The notes: generated from the letters alone by a model not told the origin. Positions 24,627 to 33,200 are shown, counted from the first letter of the stretch. The stretch is 36,802 bases of DNA from SHLQ01 sp964441145 (GCA_964441145.1 CAYTUB010000019.1:1-36802); one strand, 5' to 3'. Translations and numbers: made by a program.

Positions 24627-25322
24627 ATGAAGAAGGTCTACGACTCGCCATCTGAGGCCCTGGACGGTCTTCTCTTCGATGGGATGTTGATCGCTTCCGG
24701 CGGCTTTGGTCTATGCGGCATACCTGAGCTGTTGCTCGGAGCGATCAAGGAGGCGGGTACGACGGACCTGACGTTCGCCTCAAACAATGCCGGCGTAGAT
24801 GACTTCGGCATCGGCATCCTGCTGGAAACCCGGCAGGTCAAAAAGATGATCTCGTCCTACGTCGGCGAGAACGCGGAGTTCATGCGCCAGTACTTGGCTG
24901 GCGAGTTAGAAGTTGAGTTCAACCCTCAAGGCACCCTTGCTGAACGGATGCGCTCGGCAGGTTGTGGCATCCCCGGCTTCTACACAAAGACCGGGGTGGG
25001 AACCCAGATCGCCGAAGGCAAGGAGCACAAGGACTTCGGAGGCGAAACCTACATTCTCGAAGAGGGGTACTTCGCGGACTTGTCGATCGTGAAGGCATGG
25101 AAGGCCGACGACACCGGCAACTTGATCTTCCGCAAGACCGCACGCAACTTCAACCCACCGGCGGCGATGTGCGGCAAGGTGTGTGTGGCTGAGGTCGAGG
25201 AGATCGTGCCCGCTGGCGAACTCGACCCCGACCACATCCACCTACCGGGGGTGTATGTGAATCGACTCATCCAAGGTGAGCACGAAAAGCGCATCGAACA
25301 ACGAACAGTGAGGGACGCATAG
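24627..25322 (+). CDS. scoA: 3-oxoacid CoA-transferase subunit A
   Basis: Alpha subunit of a succinyl-CoA:3-oxoacid CoA-transferase (family I), which moves CoA from succinyl-CoA to acetoacetate or a similar 3-oxoacid. At 231 residues it is standard. Conserved features include SGGFGLCGIPELLL near the N-terminus, SNNAGVDDFGIG, AGCGIPGFYTKTGVGT and RKTARNFNPPAAMCGK. A good AAAGG site precedes ATG 24627. The stop codon overlaps the GTG start of subunit B, giving equal synthesis of both subunits. It would feed ketone-body-like products of amino-acid degradation into acetyl-CoA. Confidence 0.94.
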   Translation: MKKVYDSPSEALDGLLFDGMLIASGGFGLCGIPELLLGAIKEAGTTDLTFASNNAGVDDFGIGILLETRQVKKMISSYVGENAEFMRQYLAGELEVEFNPQGTLAERMRSAGCGIPGFYTKTGVGTQIAEGKEHKDFGGETYILEEGYFADLSIVKAWKADDTGNLIFRKTARNFNPPAAMCGKVCVAEVEEIVPAGELDPDHIHLPGVYVNRLIQGEHEKRIEQRTVRDA

Positions 25323-25951
25323 TGGCTTGGGATCGCAATCAGATGGCCGAACGGGCCGCGCAGGAACTCCAAGACGGCTGGTACGTCAACCTCGGGATTG
25401 GCATTCCGACGCTCGTCTCCAACTACATCCCCGATGGGGTGGAGGTCACCCTCCAATCGGAGAACGGGATGCTCGGCATGGGTCCCTTCCCACTCGAAGC
25501 CGACATCGACGCCGACCTGATCAACGCGGGCAAGCAGACCATCTCTGAGTTACCGCAAACCGCCTACTTCGATAGCGCGATGTCCTTTGGCATGATTCGA
25601 GGCGGCAAGATCGCAATGGCCATTCTCGGCGCGATGGAAGTTGCCGAGAACGGGGACCTCGCGAACTGGATGATCCCAGGCAAGCTCGTCAAAGGCATGG
25701 GTGGCGCCATGGATCTCGTGGCTGGCGTTGGTCGGGTTGTGGTGATTACCGATCACACGTCCAAGCACGGCGACAGCAAGCTTCTGAAGGAGTGCACGTT
25801 GCCGCTCACGGGAGCGGGCGTCGTCGACCGAATTATCACGAACCTCGGTGTCTTCGATGTGGTCGAGGGTGGTCTGCAACTTATTGAACTCGCTCCCGGT
25901 GTGACCGCCGACGAGGTGCGCGAAGCCACTGTTGCGACCTTGGTTGATTAA
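25322..25951 (+). CDS. scoB: 3-oxoacid CoA-transferase subunit B
   Basis: Beta subunit carrying the catalytic glutamate that forms the enzyme-CoA thioester: Glu47 in QSENGMLGMG. Also visible are NLGIGIPTLVSNY, GGKIAMAILGAMEV and the ITDHTSKHGDSKLL region typical of SCOT-B. At 209 residues it has the usual length. It starts with GTG at 25322, inside the stop of subunit A. No terminator is obvious in the 72 bp that follow. Confidence 0.94.
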   Translation: MAWDRNQMAERAAQELQDGWYVNLGIGIPTLVSNYIPDGVEVTLQSENGMLGMGPFPLEADIDADLINAGKQTISELPQTAYFDSAMSFGMIRGGKIAMAILGAMEVAENGDLANWMIPGKLVKGMGGAMDLVAGVGRVVVITDHTSKHGDSKLLKECTLPLTGAGVVDRIITNLGVFDVVEGGLQLIELAPGVTADEVREATVATLVD

Positions 25952-26023
25952 GCGTGGGGGCGGTCCAGCATCTGTCACGCTCCCTGACTTGCCATAACTC
26001 GCGAGAACTGTGAACGTACAGGG

Positions 26024-26428
26024 ATGTCTGCAGTCCTGAACCTCGACACCATCCGAATCTTCCTACACATCCTTGCTGTAACCGTTTGGGTAGGTGGCCA
26101 GATCGTCATGATGGCGATCCTGCCCGTTCTCAAAGAAGCAGGGGTCGAGGGACTTCCAGCCAAGGTCGCCCAGGGCTTTGCAAACATCGCCTTCCCAGCC
26201 CTCGCAATAGCGATCTTCACCGGTATCTGGAACATCATCGCGATCGACATCGAGAACGCAACCACGGCATGGAACATTGTGTTCGGCTTCAAGTTCCTCC
26301 TCGTGCTGATCTCCGGATTCGGTGCCGTCAAGCACAAGAACGCTACGGACCCAAAGCAAAAGGGCCTCTTTGGCGCTATTGGATTTGGTGCCGCAATCTT
26401 GGCGATGTTCCTCGGCTACGTCATCTAG
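26024..26428 (+). CDS. Small four-helix membrane protein, CopD-like
   Basis: A 134-residue integral membrane protein with four predicted helices (about 7-29, 52-74, 83-100 and 113-133). The first helix, HILAVTVWVGGQIVMM with His15 and Trp22, resembles the start of CopD/DUF-type copper or haem-related membrane proteins. A charged loop (KHKNATDPKQKG) precedes the last helix. Function is unknown; conserved His residues could bind a metal or haem. It starts at ATG 26024 after a weak CAGGG site and converges with the acyltransferase gene. Confidence 0.6.
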   Translation: MSAVLNLDTIRIFLHILAVTVWVGGQIVMMAILPVLKEAGVEGLPAKVAQGFANIAFPALAIAIFTGIWNIIAIDIENATTAWNIVFGFKFLLVLISGFGAVKHKNATDPKQKGLFGAIGFGAAILAMFLGYVI

Positions 26429-26456
26429 CCGTTATCGAGGCTGTTCGCCGCCTGGG

Positions 26457-27173
26457 TTAGAGATCATTGGGACCGCGGGCTTCGCCCGTTGTCCTCCCAT
26501 GCATGACCAAGTCGCCAATGGCCTGCATCACGATCTGAGCGTTTGCGATGTGATCATCGTCCTCGAGCACGATGGGTGGGCCGATTGACGCGATGACTTT
26601 GTGTTTCCCAAACCGCGCCTTCGGTAGTGGGGTGCCGGGCGCCCATGTTTGGTCTGCGAAGGCGAACCCCACCGGAATGATCGCTGCGTCAGCACCCCGG
26701 GCGATGCGTGATATTCCGGGTCGACCTGGGCCAACTCCGTTCACTTGGTCTTCGGGGCGGGTGATTCGTCCCTCGGGCATAAGTGCAGCTGATTGACCAG
26801 CCTTAAGCGCATCGATCATCTGCTGCTCGGCTATCTCGCCTTGCCCTTTAGCGAAGGGGATGCAGCCGATGCCTCGGAGGAAAGCGCCGCCCCCAGGGTT
26901 CGCGAAGAAGCGGGCGTTCACGCCGATGCGTGCCGGAATTCCGAAGTTCCCGAGTACGACCAGTGCGCCGATGAGATCGAACAAGCTGCTGTGGTTGGCA
27001 ACGATGATCGACGGGCGATCGGTGGGCAACAAGATGCTGTCGGGCATCTGTACCAGCGAGCTCATGCGCGAGAGCGTCCGGGCTCCCCTCACCGCAGACC
27101 AAAAGCGGCGGTCCGGACCGATCGAGGAAAATAGAGGACGGGCTTCGCCGGGTCCGAGAACGATCGTTTGCAC
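26457..27173 (-). CDS. PlsC-like 1-acyl-sn-glycerol-3-phosphate acyltransferase
   Basis: Glycerophospholipid acyltransferase family, membrane-associated; it would transfer an acyl chain to lysophosphatidate or a related acceptor. The four-motif pattern is visible: NHSSLFD with catalytic His61 and Asp66 (H-x4-D), a glycine-rich motif II region (ANPGGGAFLRGIG), PEGR (133-136) and IIPVGFA. At 238 residues it has family length. The chosen start is GTG at 27173 without a strong ribosome-binding site; a downstream Met would still leave the catalytic core. The acyl acceptor is not determined. Confidence 0.87.
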   Translation of the reverse strand: MQTIVLGPGEARPLFSSIGPDRRFWSAVRGARTLSRMSSLVQMPDSILLPTDRPSIIVANHSSLFDLIGALVVLGNFGIPARIGVNARFFANPGGGAFLRGIGCIPFAKGQGEIAEQQMIDALKAGQSAALMPEGRITRPEDQVNGVGPGRPGISRIARGADAAIIPVGFAFADQTWAPGTPLPKARFGKHKVIASIGPPIVLEDDDHIANAQIVMQAIGDLVMHGRTTGEARGPNDL

Positions 27174-27249
27174 CGGGCGAGTGTACCGTCGTCGACCCTG
27201 AGCTTTGGGTGGGCGTCGACTACGCTGCTGCTCACCTGTAGGAGGTTTG

Positions 27250-28542
27250 ATGGTCGAGCCCGACTTTCTTCGATTTTCAACACTGAGTCTGCACGCCGGA
27301 CATCAGCCAGACAGCGAGACCGGGGCGCGTGCGGTTCCCATTTATTGGTCGACGTCGTTCATGTTCGACGACACCGATCACGCCGCAAGCTTGTTCAATC
27401 TCGAGGAACCCGGACACATCTATTCGCGTATCTCGAATCCGACGACCGCAGTGCTCGAAGAGCGGATCGCCGCTCTCGAAGGCGGCGTGGGTGCGGTGTG
27501 CACAGCGAGTGGCATGTCTGCCATCCATCTCGGAATCGCAACGCTCATGGGCCAGGGCGGGCACATCGTCGCGGCACGAAACCTCTATGGCGGCACGGCG
27601 AACATTTTGACCCAGACGCTTCCTCGCTTCGGGATCACGACAACCTTCGTGGATTCCCGAGATCCTGGAGCCTTCCAGCGGGCGATCACCCCCGACACGC
27701 GCCTGGTGTACGGCGAGACGCTCGGCAATCCAGGAATCGAGGTGCTCGATATCGAAGCGATCGCCGAGGTCGCACATAGCAACGGGCTACCTCTCATGGT
27801 CGACTCCACGTTCGCCACCCCGTACCTCATGCAACCAATCGAACACGGTGCTGACATCGTGATGCATTCGGTCACCAAGTTCATGGGTGGACACGGTGTC
27901 GCTCTGGGAGGCGTACTCGTCGATGGTGGACGCTTCGACTGGGACGCGAGCGGAAAGTTCCCGACCCTGACCGAGCCATACGACGGCTACCACGGCCTGG
28001 CGTTCTCTGAAGAGTTTGGTCCGTCGGCCTTTATTGCCCGAGCACGGGCTGAGGGATTGCGCGACTTCGGCGCTGCGATGTCGCCGATGAATGCCTTCCA
28101 GATCATCCAGGGCATCGAGACGTTGCCGCTACGGATGTCCAAGCACATGTCCAACGCCGAAGCGGTCATCGCGATGCTCGTCGATCACGACGCGGTCACT
28201 TGGGTGTCGCATCCAAGCGCTCCTTCCCACCCAGACCACGAGCTTGCCAAGGAGCTGTATCCCCGAGGGGCTGGCGCGATCTTGAGCTTTGGAGTTAACG
28301 GCGGTCGCGAGGCTGGCCGAAAGTTCATCGAGAACGTTCGTTTGGCGTCGCACCTCGCCAACGTTGGAGATGCCCGCACGCTCGTTGTTCACCCGGCATC
28401 AACGACGCACCAACAGATGTCGGCGGCTGCCCTCGACGCTGCGGGCGTCGGAGAAGACCTGGTCCGCCTTTCGGTAGGACTCGAAGACGAACGAGACATC
28501 ATCGACGACCTGAGCCGGGCGCTCAAAGCGTCGCAGCGATAG
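27250..28542 (+). CDS. metY: O-acetylhomoserine sulfhydrylase / Cys-Met metabolism PLP enzyme
   Basis: PLP-dependent gamma-replacement enzyme that makes homocysteine from O-acetylhomoserine and sulfide (direct sulfhydrylation route to methionine). At 430 residues it is typical of MetY. Motifs: TLSLHAGHQPD at the N-terminus, YSRISNPTT, DSTFATPYL, and PLP lysine Lys210 in HSVTKFMGGHG, with HPASTTHQQM near the C-terminus. The frame extends to 27205, but ATG 27250 has a perfect AGGAGG site five bases upstream. The alpha/beta hydrolase follows 10 bp later. That hydrolase is too short and has the wrong motif to be MetX. Confidence 0.92.
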   Translation: MVEPDFLRFSTLSLHAGHQPDSETGARAVPIYWSTSFMFDDTDHAASLFNLEEPGHIYSRISNPTTAVLEERIAALEGGVGAVCTASGMSAIHLGIATLMGQGGHIVAARNLYGGTANILTQTLPRFGITTTFVDSRDPGAFQRAITPDTRLVYGETLGNPGIEVLDIEAIAEVAHSNGLPLMVDSTFATPYLMQPIEHGADIVMHSVTKFMGGHGVALGGVLVDGGRFDWDASGKFPTLTEPYDGYHGLAFSEEFGPSAFIARARAEGLRDFGAAMSPMNAFQIIQGIETLPLRMSKHMSNAEAVIAMLVDHDAVTWVSHPSAPSHPDHELAKELYPRGAGAILSFGVNGGREAGRKFIENVRLASHLANVGDARTLVVHPASTTHQQMSAAALDAAGVGEDLVRLSVGLEDERDIIDDLSRALKASQR

Positions 28543-28552
28543 GAGAGAGACG

Positions 28553-29362
28553 ATGGAGATCACCTACCGCGGCAACGCCGTCAGGATTGCGACCGGTGGC
28601 CGCAAGCACAACCCCGAACTTCCCGGCGTCATCTTGATCCACGGTTCGGGTATGGACCGCACCACCTGGCAGATGCAGAGCCGGTGGCTCTCGCACCACG
28701 GCTACCGAGCTGGCGCAGTCGACCTTCCCGGGCACGGGTTGAGCGGGGGAGCGCCGCTCGAATCAATCCCAGCCATGGGTGAGTGGCTCGCGGGGTTGGT
28801 CCACGAACTCGACATGGCGCCAGCGCATCTTGTTGGCTTCTCGCTCGGGTCATTCGTGGCACTTGAAGCGGCCGCCCAAGACTCGACGTGTGCAAAGTCG
28901 CTCGTGCTTATCGGCACGGCCTCGGCGATGCCCGTACATCCAGAGTTGTTGACCGCGAGCGACGAGAACATTCCACGGGCGAGTCGTCTGATGACATCGT
29001 GGGCCTTGGGCAGCCGAGCGCATCGTGGTGGGCACCGCTCGCCAGGTACCTGGCTCGTTGGCTCATCGACGGCCCTGATCGACCGCTCGCCACAAGGTGC
29101 ACTCGGGCGAGACATGGAAGCGTGTGCCGCCTACGAGGGTGCTGTAGAGGCGATGGAGCGCATCGACGTACCGGTGACGTTCATCCTTGGATCTGAGGAC
29201 AAGATGACACCCATCAAGGCCGCTACCGATCTCATCAATGCCGCCAAGGATGGTTCGGTGGTGCAGATGGATGGGATTGGGCACATGATGCCGATTGAAG
29301 ATCCCGTCGGCGCCCGTGATGCAATCGCAGAAGCGATTGGCTGGGACGGCGGTCGCAGCTAA
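28553..29362 (+). CDS. Alpha/beta-hydrolase fold protein
   Basis: Soluble hydrolase of 269 residues. The triad is visible: nucleophile Ser97 in GFSLGS, Asp216 in GSEDKMTP and His244 in GIGHMMP. The oxyanion motif is HGSGMD (30-35), and the lid contains SRLMTSWALGSRAHRGG. Substrate is unknown; esterase, C-C hydrolase or thioesterase activity is possible. A GGAGAGAG site precedes ATG 28553, and the gene lies 10 bp after metY in the same direction. No link to sulfur metabolism is evident apart from position. Confidence 0.88.
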   Translation: MEITYRGNAVRIATGGRKHNPELPGVILIHGSGMDRTTWQMQSRWLSHHGYRAGAVDLPGHGLSGGAPLESIPAMGEWLAGLVHELDMAPAHLVGFSLGSFVALEAAAQDSTCAKSLVLIGTASAMPVHPELLTASDENIPRASRLMTSWALGSRAHRGGHRSPGTWLVGSSTALIDRSPQGALGRDMEACAAYEGAVEAMERIDVPVTFILGSEDKMTPIKAATDLINAAKDGSVVQMDGIGHMMPIEDPVGARDAIAEAIGWDGGRS

Positions 29363-29416
29363 CTCTGCAGGTCCTCGGGTTTCGACGCGGCGATGAGGAG
29401 CGCATAGCTTTATCCC

Positions 29417-30169
29417 GTGGAGATATTCGGGGTCATCAATGCATCGCCTGACTCGCTGGCAGAATTCTCTGTTGCCACGACAGCCGAAGATGCGAAAAGT
29501 TACGCTCGCAAGCTGCTCGACGAAGGCGCTGATCACATCGATCTTGGCGGGCAGGCATCACACGGTGATGCTGCGATGGTCACCCCTGAAGAGGAGTGGG
29601 CCATTCTCGAAGGCCCTTTGCGCGCAATAGCGGAGCTGGAGGTGACCATCTCGGTCGATACCTGGCAGGTCGAAACGGCTCGCCGGGCCTTTGATGCGGG
29701 CGCGTCGGTGCTCAACGCAGCCGATGCTCTGCAAACGACAGAAATGCTGGAGTTCGCAGCCGAGCGCGAATGTGACGTGGTGCTGCCGTTCATGTTGGGC
29801 CCAGATCCCCGGCACCTCAAACATGTCGAAGGCGATCCGGTCGAGGTGATGGTGTCGTGGTTCGATGAACGGCTCATCGAGATGGAGCGCTACGGTCTTC
29901 GTCACCGTTGCTATCTCGACCCCGGCACCGGTTTTGCTCCGGCACATTGGGATTGGCCAGATCGGGCTGAGTATCAGCGAAAGATCTACTCGGGTCTCGA
30001 TCGACTTCGACGGTTTGATCTTCCGATCTATGTCCCGGTGCCGTGGAAGCAGAGCCCGGACCGCATGGAGCTACTCGATCTTGCGTTGGCGCACGATATC
30101 GACTTCGCTCGGGCGCACTACCCAGCTCAAGTGCGCCAGCGGCATCTCGCGTTGAACCCATCGTCATAG
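29417..30169 (+). CDS. Divergent dihydropteroate-synthase-like pterin-binding protein
   Basis: The TIM-barrel pattern of DHPS is clear: GVINASPDSL at the start, GADHIDLGGQASHG, ISVDTWQVETARRAFDAGAS, NAADA and YLDPGTGFA. However, the second loop, which reads S-T-R-P in true FolP and helps bind p-aminobenzoate, is Q-A-S-H here, and the C-terminal S-x-R-x-H region is not typical. It may therefore be a paralogue with another pterin or C1 substrate, and not the folate enzyme. It has 250 residues and starts with GTG at 29417 without a clear ribosome-binding site. It converges with the deaminase gene, 42 bp away. Confidence 0.75.
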   Translation: MEIFGVINASPDSLAEFSVATTAEDAKSYARKLLDEGADHIDLGGQASHGDAAMVTPEEEWAILEGPLRAIAELEVTISVDTWQVETARRAFDAGASVLNAADALQTTEMLEFAAERECDVVLPFMLGPDPRHLKHVEGDPVEVMVSWFDERLIEMERYGLRHRCYLDPGTGFAPAHWDWPDRAEYQRKIYSGLDRLRRFDLPIYVPVPWKQSPDRMELLDLALAHDIDFARAHYPAQVRQRHLALNPSS

Positions 30170-30211
30170 CGCGCCCGCGCCGTCCCTGCTGTCGGCATAG
30201 GTCAGCAGCGA

Positions 30212-30649
30212 CTACTCGCCGATGTCTTCGTTCCAGAGCTCGGAACGCTCGGCGAAGAGTTGTGCCATGAGCGCAACGCAGGTCGCGTCATCGACGACGG
30301 TGACCTCAACGCCACGTGATCGGAGCAGGTCCTCTTCGCCCATGAACGATCGATTTTCGCCAACGACAACCCGTGGAATCCCGTACAACAGAATTGCGCC
30401 GGAGCACATCGAACACGGCGACAGCGTGGTGTAGATCGTGCACTCGCGATAGACCGAGGCAGGCAAGCGTCCAGCGTTTTCGAGCGCGTCCATCTCGCCA
30501 TGGAGCGTTGGGCTTGCGTTCTGTACTCGTTTGTTGTGGCCGCGCCCGATGATCTGACCGTCGTGTACTAAGACCGAGCCGATCGGAATGCCGCCTTCGT
30601 CCCATCCAGTCGTGGCTTCATCGATCGCTGCCTGCAGGTACGGGTCCAT
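30212..30649 (-). CDS. Yeast-type cytosine deaminase (Fcy1-like zinc nucleoside/base deaminase)
   Basis: Deaminates cytosine to uracil, or a similar amino-pyrimidine. From memory of the yeast Fcy1 sequence, the protein matches throughout: EGGIPIGS, GRGHNKR, TLHGEMDALENAGRL, YTTLSPCSMCSGAI, YGIPRVVVGEN and a C-terminal EDIGE. Zinc ligands are His50, Cys79 and Cys82, the proton shuttle is Glu52, and Asp142 corresponds to the substrate-binding C-terminal Asp of Fcy1. It is a dimeric cytoplasmic enzyme by family. E. coli cytosine deaminase (CodA) is an unrelated amidohydrolase. The ATG at 30649 lies about 108 bp from the divergent glucosidase start. Confidence 0.85.
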   Translation of the reverse strand: MDPYLQAAIDEATTGWDEGGIPIGSVLVHDGQIIGRGHNKRVQNASPTLHGEMDALENAGRLPASVYRECTIYTTLSPCSMCSGAILLYGIPRVVVGENRSFMGEEDLLRSRGVEVTVVDDATCVALMAQLFAERSELWNEDIGE

Positions 30650-30757
30650 GATGTGAGTTTGTCAGAACTGGCGAACACGGTCAGCGAATGTAAGGATCGC
30701 TCGGGCGTCGTTGGGTCCAGAAGGGGCCCGGACGCGATCGTGCGATCAGGGGGAACA

Positions 30758-32377
30758 ATGAGCCAACAAGACTCGGCAACAGGATCAGGGTGGTGGCGCG
30801 ACGCAGTCGTCTATCAGGTGTACGTGCGCTCCTTTGCCGACGGCAACAACGATGGCACCGGTGATATCGCCGGGCTGCGAAGCCGTCTTGGCTATCTGCA
30901 GGATCTCGGGGTCGATGCCTTGTGGATCAACCCGTGGTACGAATCGCCACTGCGCGACGGTGGGTATGACGTCGCCGACTATCGCAAGATAGACCCGCGG
31001 TTCGGCACGGTCGAAGAGGTCGAAGAGCTCGTCACCGAGGCGCATGAGCGAGGGATCCGCATCATTGCTGACCTTGTCCCGAACCACACGTCGAGCGACC
31101 ATGTGTGGTTTCAAGAGGCTTTGGCGGCGCCGCAGGGGAGCGCGGTACGGGATCGCTACCACTTCTTAGAGGGTGCTGGAGATGGTTCTGAGCCGCCGAA
31201 CAACTGGACCGCAGTGTTCGGTGGATCAGCGTGGGAGCAGACCCCGGACGGACAGTGGTATCTCCATCTCTTCGATCCGTCGCAGCCGGACCTCAACTGG
31301 GAGAACGAGGAGGTGCGCGCCGAATTCGATGACGTGATGCGTTTCTGGCTCGACCGAGGCATCGACGGCTTCCGCATCGATGTCGCCCACGGCTTGGTGA
31401 AAGACCCAGAGTTTCCCAATGTTGCGAAGGCTGCGGCACTACTGGAGAGCGACCGGACCCCGAATCATCCGCACTGGGATCGAGACGGCGTGCATGAAAT
31501 CAATCGCCGGTGGCGTGCCGTGCTCAACGAGTACGACGACAAGATGATGGTGGCCGAGGCATGGGTCGCCGCCGACCGGTTGCCGCTCTACCTTCGACCT
31601 GACGAGTACCACCAGTCGTTTAACTTCGATCTACTTGAGGCTGTTTGGGATGCAGAGGTGTTCGCAGAGATCATCGATCGATCAGTCAGAGCAGCCGAGG
31701 CGGTCGATGCACCGTCTACATGGGTGCTCTCCAACCATGACGTCATGCGTCATGCCAGCCGCTATGGCTTGGACCAGGAAGTCAACTGGCGGAAGTGGCC
31801 AATGACGGGAGTTGCCGCAGATCTCGACTTCGAGCTTGGCCAGAAACGCGCGCGCACAGCGGCGTTGATCACCCTCTCGCTTCCCGGTTCGACCTACGTC
31901 TATCAAGGTGAAGAACTCGGGCTTCCCGAGGTCTGGGATCTACCTCAAGACGTTCTCGATGACCCCACATGGGAGCGTTCGGGGCGGACCGAGAAGGGGC
32001 GAGATGGAGCTCGAGTTCCGCTTCCATGGACGGTGGATGGACCGTCCTTCGGGTTCGGCGATGCTGCCCCATGGCTTCCACAGCCAGATGTCTTCTCATC
32101 ACTTTCGGCAGAGAGCCAAGTCAATGATGAAACGTCGATGTTGCATTTGTACCGTCAGGCCATCGCCCTACGAAAAGAGCTATTCGCATCTGGGGCGACT
32201 TTTGAACTGGAGGCGGTGGAGGATGGTGTGCTGCGTTACACCCATGGTTCGATTGCCATCGTTGCCAACATGGGATCTAAACCAATTGCACTTCCCGGAG
32301 TCGCAGTCTTGCATTCTGCCGGCTCGACCGACGATTCCGTACTTTCTGTCAACGATGCGGCCTGGTGTCAAACGTAG
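30758..32377 (+). CDS. GH13 alpha-glucosidase (oligo-1,6-/alpha-1,4-glucosidase type)
   Basis: Intracellular glycoside hydrolase that cleaves alpha-glucosidic bonds of maltose-, isomaltose- or trehalose-like oligosaccharides. The (beta/alpha)8 barrel motifs are complete: DLVPNHTS, GFRIDVAHGL with nucleophile Asp208, VAEAWV with acid/base Glu267, and LSNHDVMRH with Asp328. YQGEELGL follows, as in the GH13_23/30 group. There is no signal peptide. The frame is open from 30653, but ATG 30758 with a CAGGGGG site, just before WWRDAVVYQVYVRSF, is the family start; the protein then has 539 residues. No sugar transporter is adjacent. Confidence 0.92.
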   Translation: MSQQDSATGSGWWRDAVVYQVYVRSFADGNNDGTGDIAGLRSRLGYLQDLGVDALWINPWYESPLRDGGYDVADYRKIDPRFGTVEEVEELVTEAHERGIRIIADLVPNHTSSDHVWFQEALAAPQGSAVRDRYHFLEGAGDGSEPPNNWTAVFGGSAWEQTPDGQWYLHLFDPSQPDLNWENEEVRAEFDDVMRFWLDRGIDGFRIDVAHGLVKDPEFPNVAKAAALLESDRTPNHPHWDRDGVHEINRRWRAVLNEYDDKMMVAEAWVAADRLPLYLRPDEYHQSFNFDLLEAVWDAEVFAEIIDRSVRAAEAVDAPSTWVLSNHDVMRHASRYGLDQEVNWRKWPMTGVAADLDFELGQKRARTAALITLSLPGSTYVYQGEELGLPEVWDLPQDVLDDPTWERSGRTEKGRDGARVPLPWTVDGPSFGFGDAAPWLPQPDVFSSLSAESQVNDETSMLHLYRQAIALRKELFASGATFELEAVEDGVLRYTHGSIAIVANMGSKPIALPGVAVLHSAGSTDDSVLSVNDAAWCQT

Positions 32378-32395
32378 CGTGGCAATGGCGTCAAA

Positions 32396-32425
32396 TTGTC
32401 ACAATCTGGACGTACCAAATATGGT
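32396..32425 (+). promoter_or_regulatory. Candidate promoter of the LuxR-type regulator gene
   Basis: TTGTCA (32396-32401) and TATGGT (32420-32425) are separated by 18 bp, 56 bp before the start codon. The region is AT-richer than the flanking genes. No recognised operator is seen. Confidence 0.4.
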
Positions 32426-32480
32426 GAAGATTGTGCAGTGGGTCACACGAGATGCGTAATTTTGTGCTTCTACTGTAGGT

Positions 32481-33185
32481 ATGGCGCAAACCTTTCTAGA
32501 ACCAGAGGCGGATGCGGTGGGGCAAGAAACAGCAAGCATCGTCATGTTTGAGAGTCAGCGGTCGTACGTTGACGCATTGCGTCTTGCGCTCGATATCACC
32601 GAGGATCTCCGAATTTCATGGTGCGAGCAGGATCTTGAAGCTGGCCTGAAACGGGTCGAGGAACAGCCGCCTGAAGTTGTCGTGGCAGGCCATCGCCCGT
32701 GCGCGGGCTATGCGGATCTCGACATCATTGACCGTATTCGCGAAGAGGAAGCGGAGCGTCGGCGACAGAGTTCGCCGGTGCCCATCGTCTTGTTGACCGC
32801 ATACCCGACGCCCGGATTGGCGCTCGCCGTCAAGAAGCAAGCGAGAGTCTCGGTTGTTTCCAAAGAATGTCCCGTGACCGACATCGTCCGGATTCTTCGC
32901 TCTGTCGTCTCCGGGGACGATCATTTCGTTGGAGTCAATGCGGACCCCTTTGGCCTGTCGCCGGCCGAGTTTGAGGTCTTGGAACGACTGGTCCAGGGCT
33001 ATACGGCCGGCGCCATCGCCGACGAACTCCACCTCAGCGTTCATGCGATTCGGGCGAGGATTCGTGGACTTCTCACAAAGACGAAAGCGACCAGCCAGCT
33101 GGAGTCGGTGTCTCGGAGTATCGCGGCCGGCGTGGTTGCGCCACCGGTTTCTGTGTTCGGACGTGTTCCAAAATTCGAGCACTAG
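32481..33185 (+). CDS. LuxR/NarL-type transcriptional regulator with a degenerate receiver domain
   Basis: Predicted DNA-binding regulator of 234 residues. Residues about 18-145 have the length and hydrophobic pattern of a response-regulator receiver (PIVLLTAY and VVSKE retain the Thr and Lys signatures). However, the phospho-acceptor position is Gly70/His71 (VVVAGHRP), not Asp, and the N-terminal acidic pair is ES at 24-25. It should not be phosphorylated in the normal way. The C-terminal HTH (about 158-215) is a clear LuxR type (GLSPAEFEVLERLVQG, then ADELHLSVHAIRARI). No histidine kinase is nearby. The ATG at 32481 has only a weak ribosome-binding site. Structure-rich DNA follows the gene. 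Confidence 0.8.
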   Translation: MAQTFLEPEADAVGQETASIVMFESQRSYVDALRLALDITEDLRISWCEQDLEAGLKRVEEQPPEVVVAGHRPCAGYADLDIIDRIREEEAERRRQSSPVPIVLLTAYPTPGLALAVKKQARVSVVSKECPVTDIVRILRSVVSGDDHFVGVNADPFGLSPAEFEVLERLVQGYTAGAIADELHLSVHAIRARIRGLLTKTKATSQLESVSRSIAAGVVAPPVSVFGRVPKFEH

Positions 33186-33200
33186 ATCGTTTGCGCGGCT

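Noticed and set aside
28553..29362. MetX homoserine acetyltransferase next to metY
   Set aside because: The protein is too short (269 residues) and its nucleophile elbow is GFSLGS, unlike the MetX pattern; it is a generic alpha/beta hydrolase.
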